Below the pieces are notes generated by a model. The model searched no databases. It worked only from the letters and a program-made list of their open reading frames with translations, and was not told the origin of the DNA. Both the position numbers and the translations under genes were made by a program. A DNA stretch of 64,000 bases from Croceimicrobium sp963977415 (lineage in GTDB: Bacteria; Bacteroidota; Bacteroidia; Flavobacteriales; Schleiferiaceae), in the NCBI GenBank assembly GCA_963977415.1, contig CAXBOS010000010.1:1-64000 (forward strand), written 5' to 3'. Numbering within the stretch: the first letter of the stretch is position 1; the number at the start of each line of letters is the position of its first letter. Shown in pieces: positions 34,592-42,081 of this stretch.

Positions 34592-34720
34592 AAGCTAAAA
34601 CTTAGGACACCGAAAAACGGGGCTTTTAAACTTAAATATCTGATAATCAGCAATAAAGCGGTTTTGCTAAGAAATCCGCTTGTCTTGATCGTTTTGAAGG
34701 GTCTAATGTCCCATTGCCTC

Positions 34721-34756
34721 AGTCCTTTTCATCCTATCCAGCCAGACTTAAAATTG
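34721..34756 (+). promoter_or_regulatory. Late promoter box 2
   Basis: AGTCCTTTTC (one base from the consensus) starts 51 bases before the GTG at 34772, and TAAAATTG lies 28 bases after the box start. Confidence 0.6.
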
Positions 34757-34771
34757 TACAAAGCCTAAAGC

Positions 34772-35677
34772 GTGAAGTACAATAAACTCTATGCCTCTAT
34801 TTTAAAGTCTGAATGGGCGATGATGCCTGATGCTTGGAATAGTTATTCCATCTTCTTAAAGAAATTGGCCGATGGTACTATTGAGGATCTTAATGCCTTA
34901 GAGGTCGCTAAGCCAGAATTGGTGATTTCCTATTTCGATACGAAGGGCTCACGCTACCGCCATGATTATAATAATCCCGACAACATTCCCAAGGATGCGG
35001 TTGCGGTGGTCGAGATCATTGGGGTATTTACCAAGTATGGCAATTTGTGCAGCTACGGTATGACCGAGCTAGGCGCGATCTTAAATTCAGCTTTAGACAA
35101 TCCAAAAATTACCGGTGCGGTTCTCTTGGTTGATTCAGGAGGTGGAGCCGCTAATGCCATTGCGCCTTTAAGCTCAGTTCTAGCGAATCGCGATAAGCCG
35201 GTAGTCGCCTTAGGTGATACGGTTGGATCAGCGGCCTACTGGGTTGCTTCGCAATGCGATTATGTCCTTGCTGAAAATACAATCAGCTCTGCTTTTGGAT
35301 CCATCGGTACTATGATCTCTTTTGCTGATATACAGCCTAAGCTTGAAAAGGAAGGCATAAAGTTTCATACGATCTATGCACCCGAGTCCACTCATAAAAA
35401 TCAGGCTTTCGAATTAGCCCGTGAGGGTAAGTATGAAATGATTCAAAGAGAAATGCTTTCACCTATGGCGAAGGCTTTCCAGGATCATGTAAAACAATAC
35501 CGAGGCTCTAAGCTGAAGCTTGAAGAGCCTGGGCTTCTGAATGGAAAAATGTTTTTCGCTAAAGATGCACTCGAAGTGGGCTTGATTGATGGCATTGGCA
35601 ATATGACAGCCGCTATTGAAAAGGTCCGTTCCCTGGCATCCAACTATAAATTAAAGAAGGCTTTATCTAATGTTTAA
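34772..35677 (+). CDS. Prohead protease, S49/SppA (Clp-fold) family
   Basis: The 301-residue protein begins with GTG and has the S49 fold: AVVEIIGVFTKYG, glycine-rich oxyanion segment VLLVDSGGGAANAIA, and nucleophile region GDTVGSAAYWVASQCD (serine about residue 153). A later SFGSIGT-like segment (SAFGSIGTM) and a lysine-bearing ESTHKNQAFE stretch complete the Ser-Lys arrangement. It directly precedes the scaffold-capsid gene, the usual place for a maturation protease that removes the scaffold during head assembly. Confidence 0.8.
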   Translation: MKYNKLYASILKSEWAMMPDAWNSYSIFLKKLADGTIEDLNALEVAKPELVISYFDTKGSRYRHDYNNPDNIPKDAVAVVEIIGVFTKYGNLCSYGMTELGAILNSALDNPKITGAVLLVDSGGGAANAIAPLSSVLANRDKPVVALGDTVGSAAYWVASQCDYVLAENTISSAFGSIGTMISFADIQPKLEKEGIKFHTIYAPESTHKNQAFELAREGKYEMIQREMLSPMAKAFQDHVKQYRGSKLKLEEPGLLNGKMFFAKDALEVGLIDGIGNMTAAIEKVRSLASNYKLKKALSNV

Positions 35678-35691
35678 TCAAAATCCATAAC

Positions 35692-37839
35692 ATGACTTGG
35701 AATGAAATCAAGACTAACTTCCTATCGCTGCTAGGAATTACTAGTCTGCCTCAGAAAGAAGGAAAATTAAATCTTTCAGAGGAACAAATGCAGCTACTCA
35801 AGGAGTCCTTGGGAGATCAGGGCTTAGTCGATAATCTGGTCAAAATTGCGAATCAGGAGCTATTGCAGGAAAGTAAGGTTGCAAAACTGGAAAAGGAACG
35901 CAAAGAAACGGCTGCGGCTTTACGATTGATTCTGGAGGAGAATGACATCGAATTGCAAGAGGAGCAATCGGAAGAGGAGGAAGAAACTGATCCTAAGTTG
36001 AAGACGGCTAAAAAGCCAGCCAACATTACGGACAGTATTAATAAACTTAAAGCGGAGCTGGCCGAAAAGAATCGCATGATTGCCAAGCTTGCAGGAGAAC
36101 CTGAGTTGGATACCGCTGAACTGATTAAATCAGGAAATATGAAAATAGCACATTCGGCTACGCATTTATTTGCCAGTGCCAACGGATGGGATGCCTTTGC
36201 AGATCGTCCCTGGAATCAGCGCGCAGCTGGTCAAGAGGTGAAGTCAGAAAGTTATTCTGAGCTGAGCATTGATCGAGTAGTAGAGGACTTTGGTGACTAC
36301 TACAAGCAAGACCTCAATGAGACCGTAAGTTTCTTACGTGGCATTAGTCGTCTTCCTTCGTTTTGGGGTCGCTTATCTGGCGTTCAAGATGAAGCTTGGT
36401 ATGTAAAGTTATTCTTGGGTGAAATTACCCAGGGCCGTAAAAAGAACTGGTTACCGAAAGGTAAATTCGAGTTCCAGCCTGAGAAAGTGAAGGTTTACGA
36501 TAATCAGATTGACCTTGAGTTCATGGGATATGAGCTGCAAAAGTTGGAAAAAACTTGGTTGGGTAAATTAAATCAGGAAGGCGCCAGCCCTTTTAAAATG
36601 TCATTTGTAGCCTTCTTAATGCAGGAAATCATTAAGAAGCGTATCGAAGAGGATGAAATGGCTTTGATCCGTGGAATTTATGTGCCGATTGCCGATGATT
36701 CTGAAAAGGCTGGAAGCTTTTTGCATAAATGCGAAGGCTTGCTTAAGCGCATTCAAAGAATGCAGGTAGAGCGTAAATACTTGCCTTATGATATTGGAAC
36801 TCCTACCGCTGCCAATATTGTAGACTACGTAGAGAAATTCGTGAAGAGTATTCCCAAATACTATCGCGATTTACCCGGAATGGTGCTTTATATGGATCCA
36901 GATTGGGAGAGAGCTTACCATAAACGTAGAGAGGAAATTAAAGGTACCATGCCAACGTATCAGCCTGGTAAAATGACGGTAGATCGCTACGAGAACATCC
37001 GCATTGAACCTTTGCATTTTGGATTAGGAGACTTCATGTTTATTACGATCGATGATAACATTGATCTAGTGGAAGGAAGTCCTACTGAGAAAAACACCTT
37101 TACCGCGGAGAAAGCAAAAAGAAACTTAGCCGTTTATGCAGATTACCGCATTGGAGTGCATGTGTATGCTGTCGGTTATGAGTGGCCAGAAGGCTTACAA
37201 ATGACGGATGAAAAGCAGTTGTTTTTCTCCAACAATGTGGAGATCAAATTGGACAATTATGTGGAGATAGATCCTAACGTAACAACTCCATCGGCTAAGT
37301 ATCACAATGAGCTACAAATAGGCGTGAACACTGGTAATACGGCTATCACCAATATCATTGACGTGCCTTCAGGTACCTTTGTTTACTTGTACGGAAATAG
37401 TGGAGCGAACCCTTCTACTATTGCCGCCAATGCTGCGAACTTTGATATGAGTGCGGCGATGACGCTTTCTGAGAATTCCGTGATCAAATTTTACAAGAGA
37501 CCAGATGATGGTAAGCTTGTGGAAGTGTGGAGAAACGAAAATCTACTTGAGCCAAACTATGTAATATTAGATGCTGGTGCTACGACTGCCGATGCTACAG
37601 CGGGAGATCGCTTTATCACTTCAGCGAATGCCGGTGCAACTGCTCTAACGAATATTGTAAACGCTGAGAATGGCGATAAATTCAGGATTGAAGGTGGAAG
37701 CAGTACCAATGCTACCACAATTGCCAAAACTGGCAATTTCAGCCGAATTAGCGCGGCCATTACCTTAAGCGATGGTAACTGGATAGATGTAATCTACCAG
37801 GACGGTAAATTCATTGAACTAGGTCGCTCTGTGGCTTAG
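35692..37839 (+). CDS. Major capsid protein with N-terminal scaffold-like domain and C-terminal repeats
   Basis: The 715-residue protein combines three parts. Residues about 1-140 are highly charged and coiled (NQELLQESKVAKLEKERKE and an acidic run near residue 95), like a delta or scaffold domain. Residues about 145-530 look like a capsid core. Residues about 540-715 hold two copies of a roughly 80-residue module (ITNIIDVPSGTFVYLYG and LTNIVNAENGDKFRIEG). The same module ends the 37900-38829 product, suggesting a surface decoration domain. It follows the protease gene, whose substrate this probably is. The capsid call rests on position, size and architecture; no exact motif was matched. Confidence 0.65.
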   Translation: MTWNEIKTNFLSLLGITSLPQKEGKLNLSEEQMQLLKESLGDQGLVDNLVKIANQELLQESKVAKLEKERKETAAALRLILEENDIELQEEQSEEEEETDPKLKTAKKPANITDSINKLKAELAEKNRMIAKLAGEPELDTAELIKSGNMKIAHSATHLFASANGWDAFADRPWNQRAAGQEVKSESYSELSIDRVVEDFGDYYKQDLNETVSFLRGISRLPSFWGRLSGVQDEAWYVKLFLGEITQGRKKNWLPKGKFEFQPEKVKVYDNQIDLEFMGYELQKLEKTWLGKLNQEGASPFKMSFVAFLMQEIIKKRIEEDEMALIRGIYVPIADDSEKAGSFLHKCEGLLKRIQRMQVERKYLPYDIGTPTAANIVDYVEKFVKSIPKYYRDLPGMVLYMDPDWERAYHKRREEIKGTMPTYQPGKMTVDRYENIRIEPLHFGLGDFMFITIDDNIDLVEGSPTEKNTFTAEKAKRNLAVYADYRIGVHVYAVGYEWPEGLQMTDEKQLFFSNNVEIKLDNYVEIDPNVTTPSAKYHNELQIGVNTGNTAITNIIDVPSGTFVYLYGNSGANPSTIAANAANFDMSAAMTLSENSVIKFYKRPDDGKLVEVWRNENLLEPNYVILDAGATTADATAGDRFITSANAGATALTNIVNAENGDKFRIEGGSSTNATTIAKTGNFSRISAAITLSDGNWIDVIYQDGKFIELGRSVA

Positions 37840-37848
37840 AATTAATTC

Positions 37849-37877
37849 AGAGCTCCATGCTAGCCATGGGGCTCTTT
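37849..37877 (+). terminator. Terminator after the capsid gene
   Basis: AGAGCTCCATG pairs with CATGGGGCTCT (one G-U wobble) around a short loop, followed by T-rich sequence. It could be partial, lowering expression of the next gene relative to the capsid. Confidence 0.65.
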
Positions 37878-37899
37878 CTTAACTAACAATTTCAAAAAG

Positions 37900-38829
37900 A
37901 TGAAAAATTTATTTAGAACATTTTTAGGCTTAGGCTTGCTGCTGTTTTCCGTAGCGATGATTGCCGACCCTAGTTTATTCAACCTAGTTATTGATAATCC
38001 TGAAGTCGCCCTGGCGGTAAGTGGTTACATCCCTATCAATGTGGTGAAGCCCGCGAAAGATGCGGGGGTTTCCAATAATACCGATAAGATCACCATTTTC
38101 GATTGGAATGATGTGGTAAGCGGTTATCAGCGCGATGCAAAGGGAGTGGTTATTCCAGGCAGTTTGGTTTTAAAAAGCGGGGCTTATATGATCCAGTATT
38201 ATAGCACGCGCACCAAAACTAGCCCTTCTATGGCCAATGAAGGGGATGCCGATTCTGTAAGCTTTAAGCATAATGTGGATACGATGCACCCAGGGGACTC
38301 GAAAGAGATCTTAGAGCTCATTCAAAATTGGACCAATGCCAATGCAGGGGTTATCGTTGAAAAGTGCTCTGGAGGGAGTACGCGCTTATATGGTGATCCG
38401 TGCCATCCTTTACAGTTAAAAGCAACGGGACAAGATGACGGCATGCGCGGACAGCAATTGCTTTGGGAAGGTGTAGGCACTGTGTCTAAGGTACCCGCTA
38501 TTTATGAGGGAACTTTAACCTTAGAGAGTCCTTTAGCGACTATTTCGGCTGATGATGATCAGCCTAGTGTTGTATTAGGATCTGGACAATATCAGCTATC
38601 TGAAAATACTTCAGCTACTGAATTGGCCAGTTTGGACGATGCAGAAAATGAAGGGATATATACGCTCTTAGGTTCCGGAGGTACCAATCCTTCGAGCATA
38701 GCTTCGGGAGGTGATTTTGTTCTAAAAGACGGTATTACTTGGAATGCCAATGCTGGAGCACAGATTACCTTAAAAGCATTTAAAACGGGTGTTAACAGTT
38801 TCGTATTTATAGAACTAAGTCGGGCTTAG
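37900..38829 (+). CDS. Phage head-associated protein with hydrophobic N-terminus and decoration-like C-terminus
   Basis: The 309-residue protein starts with a hydrophobic stretch (LFRTFLGLGLLLFSVAMIA) that resembles a signal or membrane segment, unusual for a structural protein. The centre is unrecognised; the last 75 residues (ELASLDDAENEGIYTLLGSG, then NPSSIASGGDF, ending VFIELSRA) match the C-terminal repeat of the capsid protein (ending KFIELGRSVA). It lies between terminators, so it may be expressed at its own level. A head-decoration or minor capsid role is the best inference. Confidence 0.5.
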   Translation: MKNLFRTFLGLGLLLFSVAMIADPSLFNLVIDNPEVALAVSGYIPINVVKPAKDAGVSNNTDKITIFDWNDVVSGYQRDAKGVVIPGSLVLKSGAYMIQYYSTRTKTSPSMANEGDADSVSFKHNVDTMHPGDSKEILELIQNWTNANAGVIVEKCSGGSTRLYGDPCHPLQLKATGQDDGMRGQQLLWEGVGTVSKVPAIYEGTLTLESPLATISADDDQPSVVLGSGQYQLSENTSATELASLDDAENEGIYTLLGSGGTNPSSIASGGDFVLKDGITWNANAGAQITLKAFKTGVNSFVFIELSRA

Positions 38830-38851
38830 TGTTTTCATAAGTGGAGAAAGG

Positions 38852-38882
38852 CCGCCTCGGATTCGTTCGGGGCGGTTTTTTT
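38852..38882 (+). terminator. Terminator, first copy of an identical pair
   Basis: CCGCCTCG pairs with CGGGGCGG around GATTCGTT and is followed by nine T. The 31 bases are identical to 39371-39401 on the other side of the small gene at 38993. Confidence 0.85.
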
Positions 38883-38926
38883 TTGCCGTTTTGTAAAGTA
38901 ATTAACTTATGGTTTTTCATAAAATA

Positions 38927-38944
38927 GTTTGCAGATGTGCAAAC
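38927..38944. promoter_or_regulatory. Palindromic site upstream of the moron-like gene
   Basis: GTTTGC-AGATGT-GCAAAC is a perfect inverted repeat 49 bases before the ATG at 38993, in an AT-rich promoter-like stretch. It is probably an operator for a gene with its own control. Confidence 0.5.
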
Positions 38945-38992
38945 ATTAGTTTTAAATGGTAATATTGCAGTCCTCAAAACAACCTCTCTGGA

Positions 38993-39346
38993 ATGGCAAA
39001 TATTGAAGATAAAGTTGACTCTCTAAATAATAGAGTTGAAAACATTGCTAAGCTGCTAGTAGACGTAATCAGTATGTCAAACAATGCTGATCAAAGGGCA
39101 GATGAGAACTTTAAACATCTAAAGTCAGCCATTGAGGAGCTAAATACCAAGGTTAGCGCTTTAGAAAAGCAGTCCGAACAGATTGATAATAAACTAGAGA
39201 ATTTAGATACAAATGTTGAGTCTAATTTCGAAAATGTTGATGGCCACTTAGGCAAAATTCAGGAAGAGCTTGAGAAAATCCAAAAAGTTAGTCAATACTC
39301 AGAACAATATGAAAACCTTTTAAAAGTGGTTTCGACATCTAAGTAA
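38993..39346 (+). CDS. Moron-like coiled-coil protein
   Basis: The 117-residue product is almost entirely a heptad-repeat coiled coil (VDSLNNRVENIAKLLVDVIS, then LNTKVSALEKQSEQIDNKLE). It sits alone between two identical terminators and has its own AT-rich promoter region with a palindrome, so it can be expressed independently of the late genes, including in the lysogen. No family is recognised; a role in superinfection exclusion or host change is only a possibility. Confidence 0.6.
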   Translation: MANIEDKVDSLNNRVENIAKLLVDVISMSNNADQRADENFKHLKSAIEELNTKVSALEKQSEQIDNKLENLDTNVESNFENVDGHLGKIQEELEKIQKVSQYSEQYENLLKVVSTSK

Positions 39347-39370
39347 ACTTATTATATTGAAAATATCACA

Positions 39371-39401
39371 CCGCCTCGGATTCGTTCGGGGCGGTTTTTT
39401 T
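39371..39401 (+). terminator. Terminator, second copy of an identical pair
   Basis: The same hairpin as at 38852-38882, followed by seven T. Late promoter box 6 begins two bases later. Confidence 0.85.
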
Positions 39402-39402
39402 A

Positions 39403-39437
39403 TGTCCTTTTTGTGGCTTCAGATCCTCTTGATATTG
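39403..39437 (+). promoter_or_regulatory. Late promoter box (variant TGTCCTTTTT)
   Basis: The box starts 67 bases before the ATG at 39470 and has TGATATTG about 28 bases downstream. It is the most diverged of the six. Confidence 0.5.
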
Positions 39438-39469
39438 CTAATTTCTAATCGTTTAGTAAAAGCAAAGCA

Positions 39470-39910
39470 ATGTCTAGCATTAAAAACAAGGTTCTGGCCT
39501 ATTTGAAAACCGATCGCAAGTTTAATAGCGGTCGTCAATTATACGTTTCTTTTCCGGGTCATAATCGAGCGTATGCGCGTCGTTTGGGTGCTATCAGCGA
39601 AACGGATGATAATGCTAAAACCCTTTTTTATGAGTTGGGCAAGTTGGCTGGTATAGATGAACGAGTAGTAAACTCGATCACTAAAGGGCCTTTGGAAAGT
39701 GGGGAACCAGACAAGGTGGAAACTAAAAACGAGCCAGTTGATATTCTGAAAGATCAAGTGGAGAGTATTGCTTACCCTCAACTTAAAAGTTTGGTCAGTG
39801 AGCTGCAATTAGAGGTGGCCGATCAAAAGAAAATCACTCTTCAGGCGGCTTATTTAGAACATCTGAGAGGCAAGTCTGAAGAGGAGGAAGAGCAAAAAAA
39901 AAGCACTTAA
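39470..39910 (+). CDS. Phage protein, upstream (0-frame) part of a probable frameshift pair
   Basis: The 146-residue protein has an N-terminal region (KVLAYLKTDRKFNSGRQLYV) of a kind that recurs in Bacteroidota phage structural clusters, a linker and an acidic tail (EEEEEQKKST). The last codons run through nine consecutive A (39894-39902). The following frame, shifted -1, has no ATG, GTG or CTG before it becomes protein-like, so ribosomes probably slip here and make a 306-residue fusion as well as this short form. The function is unknown; a head- or tail-assembly role is inferred from location. Confidence 0.6.
   Translation: MSSIKNKVLAYLKTDRKFNSGRQLYVSFPGHNRAYARRLGAISETDDNAKTLFYELGKLAGIDERVVNSITKGPLESGEPDKVETKNEPVDILKDQVESIAYPQLKSLVSELQLEVADQKKITLQAAYLEHLRGKSEEEEEQKKST
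39893..39903 (+). other. Candidate -1 slippery site (A9 run)
   Basis: In frame 0 the codons are CAA AAA AAA AGC. A -1 slip on A_AAA_AAA joins codon 144 of the first frame to AAG CAC TTA of the second. Transcriptional slippage on the same run is an alternative. Confidence 0.6.
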
Positions 39911-40389
39911 AGTTACTCTATCACAAGGTAAACTTTAGTCAAGAATACCCATTTTTAAGAAAGGTCGATTGTCCCAGTGAATTAAAAAGCTTGGCCAACG
40001 ACCTTTTTAGCGTTTGGGGCCAGCTGGTCGCTAGTCGAAAACAGTTAGAGCAGGGTAGCATTACAAGAGGATTAAGCCAACAAATTGTAGAGCTCTATAA
40101 AGAGCGTGTATTGATCTATGCTGAACTGGATTATTACCGAGCCACAAATAAGATTTTAGGGCAGCATGTAATCTTTCAAAAACGCCATTGGCGCAATGAA
40201 GTAAAGGCGCTACCGCTCAAAGAGCTGGTAAAGAAATACAATGCTACTCAGAAAGCGATTCGACTGCTAAAGCAGCAGATAGGGGGTAATGATCGCCCCG
40301 ATTTAAAAGAGGCGAGGGAAGCAAATTTGGCTCAGAAAAGCTGGCAGCTGGCAATTATTGAAGAGATAATGCAGGAATTGGATGGATAA
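39901..40389 (+). CDS. Downstream (-1 frame) part of the probable frameshift fusion
   Basis: The frame encodes about 162 residues. Its N-terminal portion (FSQEYPFLRKVDCPSELKSL) looks conserved and protein-like but lies upstream of the only possible initiator, a TTG at 39991 that would give 132 residues. A helical region follows (LVKKYNATQKAIRLLKQQIG). The absence of any start codon over the protein-like part is the main argument for expression by frameshifting from 39470. It overlaps the next gene by eight bases. Confidence 0.55.
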   Translation, partial: KHLKLLYHKVNFSQEYPFLRKVDCPSELKSLANDLFSVWGQLVASRKQLEQGSITRGLSQQIVELYKERVLIYAELDYYRATNKILGQHVIFQKRHWRNEVKALPLKELVKKYNATQKAIRLLKQQIGGNDRPDLKEAREANLAQKSWQLAIIEEIMQELDG

Positions 40390-40969
40390 GTTATTTAATC
40401 TCCCTGAAGCCAAGGAAAAAGAAGCATCTGGAACGGACCTTAAACTGGTTAAAAAGCACAGCATTCAGCAGCTAAAGCAGATAAGTTCATTGCGCGATTT
40501 AACTGAATCACCCTTACCAGGGCAAATGATTTTTCTGTTCACCGATAAGTCTTTTAATGCCTTTTCTTTTGTGTCGTACCTATTGGTTGAGCACGCAAAA
40601 ATTGATGAATTGTACTTGTCTACTTATAGTGTCAGCAAGAAAATTCTGCTCAGCTTCTCACAGCTGCTTTCAACGGGTAAGATTAGTAAAATTGAGTTAC
40701 TGGTGGCTGATAGCTTAAAACATCAAAGGCCTCAAGTAAAGGATCAATTGGACCGTTTTGCAAATAGGTTTGAGGCCTTATCGGTAAAGTATGCCTGGAA
40801 TCATAGCAAGATGGCGCTATTTAAGATCCAAGATCAATACTATGTGGTAGAGGGCTCAGGCAATTGGTCTGAGAATAGCCGGCATGAACAGTACTTGTTT
40901 GCCAATGATAAGGAACTCTTTGAATTCCGCAAAGAATGCATCCAAAAAGCGCATGAGATCGAGCGCTGA
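40382..40969 (+). CDS. Phospholipase D-like (single HKD) protein in the late region
   Basis: The 195-residue protein has one PLD-type catalytic motif: WNHSKMALFKIQDQYYVVEG, then SGNWSENSRHEQY (H-x-K-x4 with the downstream GSGNWS-N-E pattern), around residues 139-170. Families with one HKD motif act as dimers and cleave phosphodiester bonds of DNA or lipids; a nuclease is more likely here. It overlaps the frameshift gene by eight bases and ends just before a bidirectional terminator. It could process DNA during packaging or act as a host-directed nuclease. Confidence 0.65.
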   Translation: MDKLFNLPEAKEKEASGTDLKLVKKHSIQQLKQISSLRDLTESPLPGQMIFLFTDKSFNAFSFVSYLLVEHAKIDELYLSTYSVSKKILLSFSQLLSTGKISKIELLVADSLKHQRPQVKDQLDRFANRFEALSVKYAWNHSKMALFKIQDQYYVVEGSGNWSENSRHEQYLFANDKELFEFRKECIQKAHEIER

Positions 40970-40975
40970 AAAAAA

Positions 40976-41013
40976 AATCCCTTGCGGTCTAGTTTAAGAC
41001 TTGGCAAGGGATT
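40976..41013. terminator. Bidirectional terminator between convergent genes
   Basis: AATCCCTTGC pairs with GCAAGGGATT, with an A run on the left. It serves the plus-strand PLD-like gene and the minus-strand gene at 41033. A near copy lies at 50836-50871. Confidence 0.8.
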
Positions 41014-41032
41014 ATTCGTTTTGGCCTAAAGT

Positions 41033-41440
41033 CTAGGCTTCTTCTAAATCGGCGGTAGCCTGACTTTCCCTCATCAGGTTACTGAGTTGTTTCAGCTCGG
41101 CTTGCTGCCACTTGCTAATGAACTCCATTAATCGAAGAATGCGCAGCATGTCTCTGGTATTAAAGAAATCAGTGTCGTCTTGTTGTTCCTTAATGCGTGA
41201 GAGCTCGCACAGGTAATAGGTAAGAAGCTTACTCAGTTCCCCTAGATCTTCATCTTGCAAATAGGCCATAGCCTCAATGCTGTCTCGATCTAAGTGGACT
41301 TCAAAGTCATCTAGCCAAACTGGGAGTTGATGATTAGGTGATTCATCTACGTGAATTTCACCAGTGCGCAGCTTCTTAATAATAGCTTGCTCTTCGGCAG
41401 ATAGATCTACCTTTTTTGTTTTTGTTTCACCTTTTGACAT
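41033..41440 (-). CDS. Small acidic helical protein, paralogue 2, behind a structured leader
   Basis: The 135-residue product is homologous along its whole length to the one at 24289-24693 (AEEQAIIKKLRTGEIHV versus AEERRLIEQLRKGEIYL; EAMAYLQDEDLGELSKLLTY versus EAMAYLQDTDLSELCKQLTF). It is inserted against the direction of the late genes with its own leader and terminator, so it is not a structural gene and is probably expressed in the lysogen. Its opening ATG TCA AAA GGT G is again the third copy of the leader repeat. No family is recognised. Confidence 0.65.
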   Translation of the reverse strand: MSKGETKTKKVDLSAEEQAIIKKLRTGEIHVDESPNHQLPVWLDDFEVHLDRDSIEAMAYLQDEDLGELSKLLTYYLCELSRIKEQQDDTDFFNTRDMLRILRLMEFISKWQQAELKQLSNLMRESQATADLEEA

Positions 41441-41592
41441 GTGTGATTATTTAAAAAAATTAAAAAATACCAGGGCTTGTCAAAAGGTGGTCAGCGAACT
41501 GACTATCTTAGATAGTATTGGGTATTCCTATCCCACCCTGGATTTATTGTAAGTACGAAATAATCATGTGGATTTCGCAACCACCTTTTGAC
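41441..41592 (-). ncRNA. Structured leader RNA, copy 2 (candidate start-codon-masking pseudoknot switch)
   Basis: In transcript order: S1 (GTCAAAAGGTGGT, 41592-41580); a hairpin CGAAAT/ATTTCG (41577-41572 with 41561-41556); CCAGGG (41541-41536); a hairpin GTCAG-UUCG-CTGAC (41503-41490); S' (ACCACCTTTTGAC, 41491-41479), perfectly complementary to S1; and CCCTGG (41475-41470), complementary to CCAGGG. The 11 nt from the G of the start codon (GTCAAAAGGTG) equal S1 and complement S'. Order, topology and UUCG loop match copy 1 although the paired sequences differ, which is compensatory change. Confidence 0.65.
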
Positions 41593-41600
41593 CTTACAAA

Positions 41601-41635
41601 TTTGTCAATTGTGGGGGGATAAATCTATTGACAAA
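41601..41635. promoter_or_regulatory. TTTGTCAA / TTGACAAA half-sites upstream of leader copy 2
   Basis: TTTGTCAA (41601-41608) and TTGACAAA (41628-41635) form an inverted repeat with a 19-base spacer. The arms match those of the immunity operator, so repressor control is possible. Confidence 0.4.
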
Positions 41636-41735
41636 TCGCACTTATTCACTTAACAAAAGTCAACTTAACATCCAGGGGTAAATAGTATAGTTATCTATAA
41701 AAATACCCATGTAATGCGCTATCAAAAGGGTTTAA

Positions 41736-41771
41736 TGTCCTTTTCGAGGGCTAAGAAGCTTCTTTAATTGC
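41736..41771 (+). promoter_or_regulatory. Late promoter box 3 (TGTCCTTTTC)
   Basis: The box begins exactly 40 bases before the ATG at 41776, with TTTAATTG about 27 bases after the box start. Confidence 0.6.
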
Positions 41772-41775
41772 ATGT

Positions 41776-42081
41776 ATGCTTCCAAGTAACATATTGCAGG
41801 AAATAGAGGATTTAGCGGCGGTTTCAGGCTTTAGTCTGAAAGAGATAGCCGTTTATCTCAATTTAGATGAAAAGAAGCTCTACAAACAGTATAGCGACCG
41901 TGAATCAGAGGTCTACAAAGCCTATCAGAGAGGGCTTTTAACATCCAAGTACGAAGTAGATCAAGCCTTAGGAGAGGATGCTAAAACAGGAAATTATACG
42001 GCTATTCAAATTCAAATGAAGCGAGAGTATGATACGAAGCTTGAGAATGTGAAAATGAATCTAATTCAGGGAGATCTATGA
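41776..42081 (+). CDS. Small HTH protein, probable terminase small subunit component
   Basis: The 101-residue protein has an N-terminal helix-turn-helix (LAAVSGFSLKEIAVYLNLDEKKLYKQY, residues about 11-38), as in terminase small subunits that recognise phage DNA. It is the first gene of the packaging operon and overlaps the next by four bases. An alternative ATG lies at 41772 in another frame. The small-subunit role is inferred from the HTH and its place two genes ahead of the large subunit. Confidence 0.55.
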   Translation: MLPSNILQEIEDLAAVSGFSLKEIAVYLNLDEKKLYKQYSDRESEVYKAYQRGLLTSKYEVDQALGEDAKTGNYTAIQIQMKREYDTKLENVKMNLIQGDL

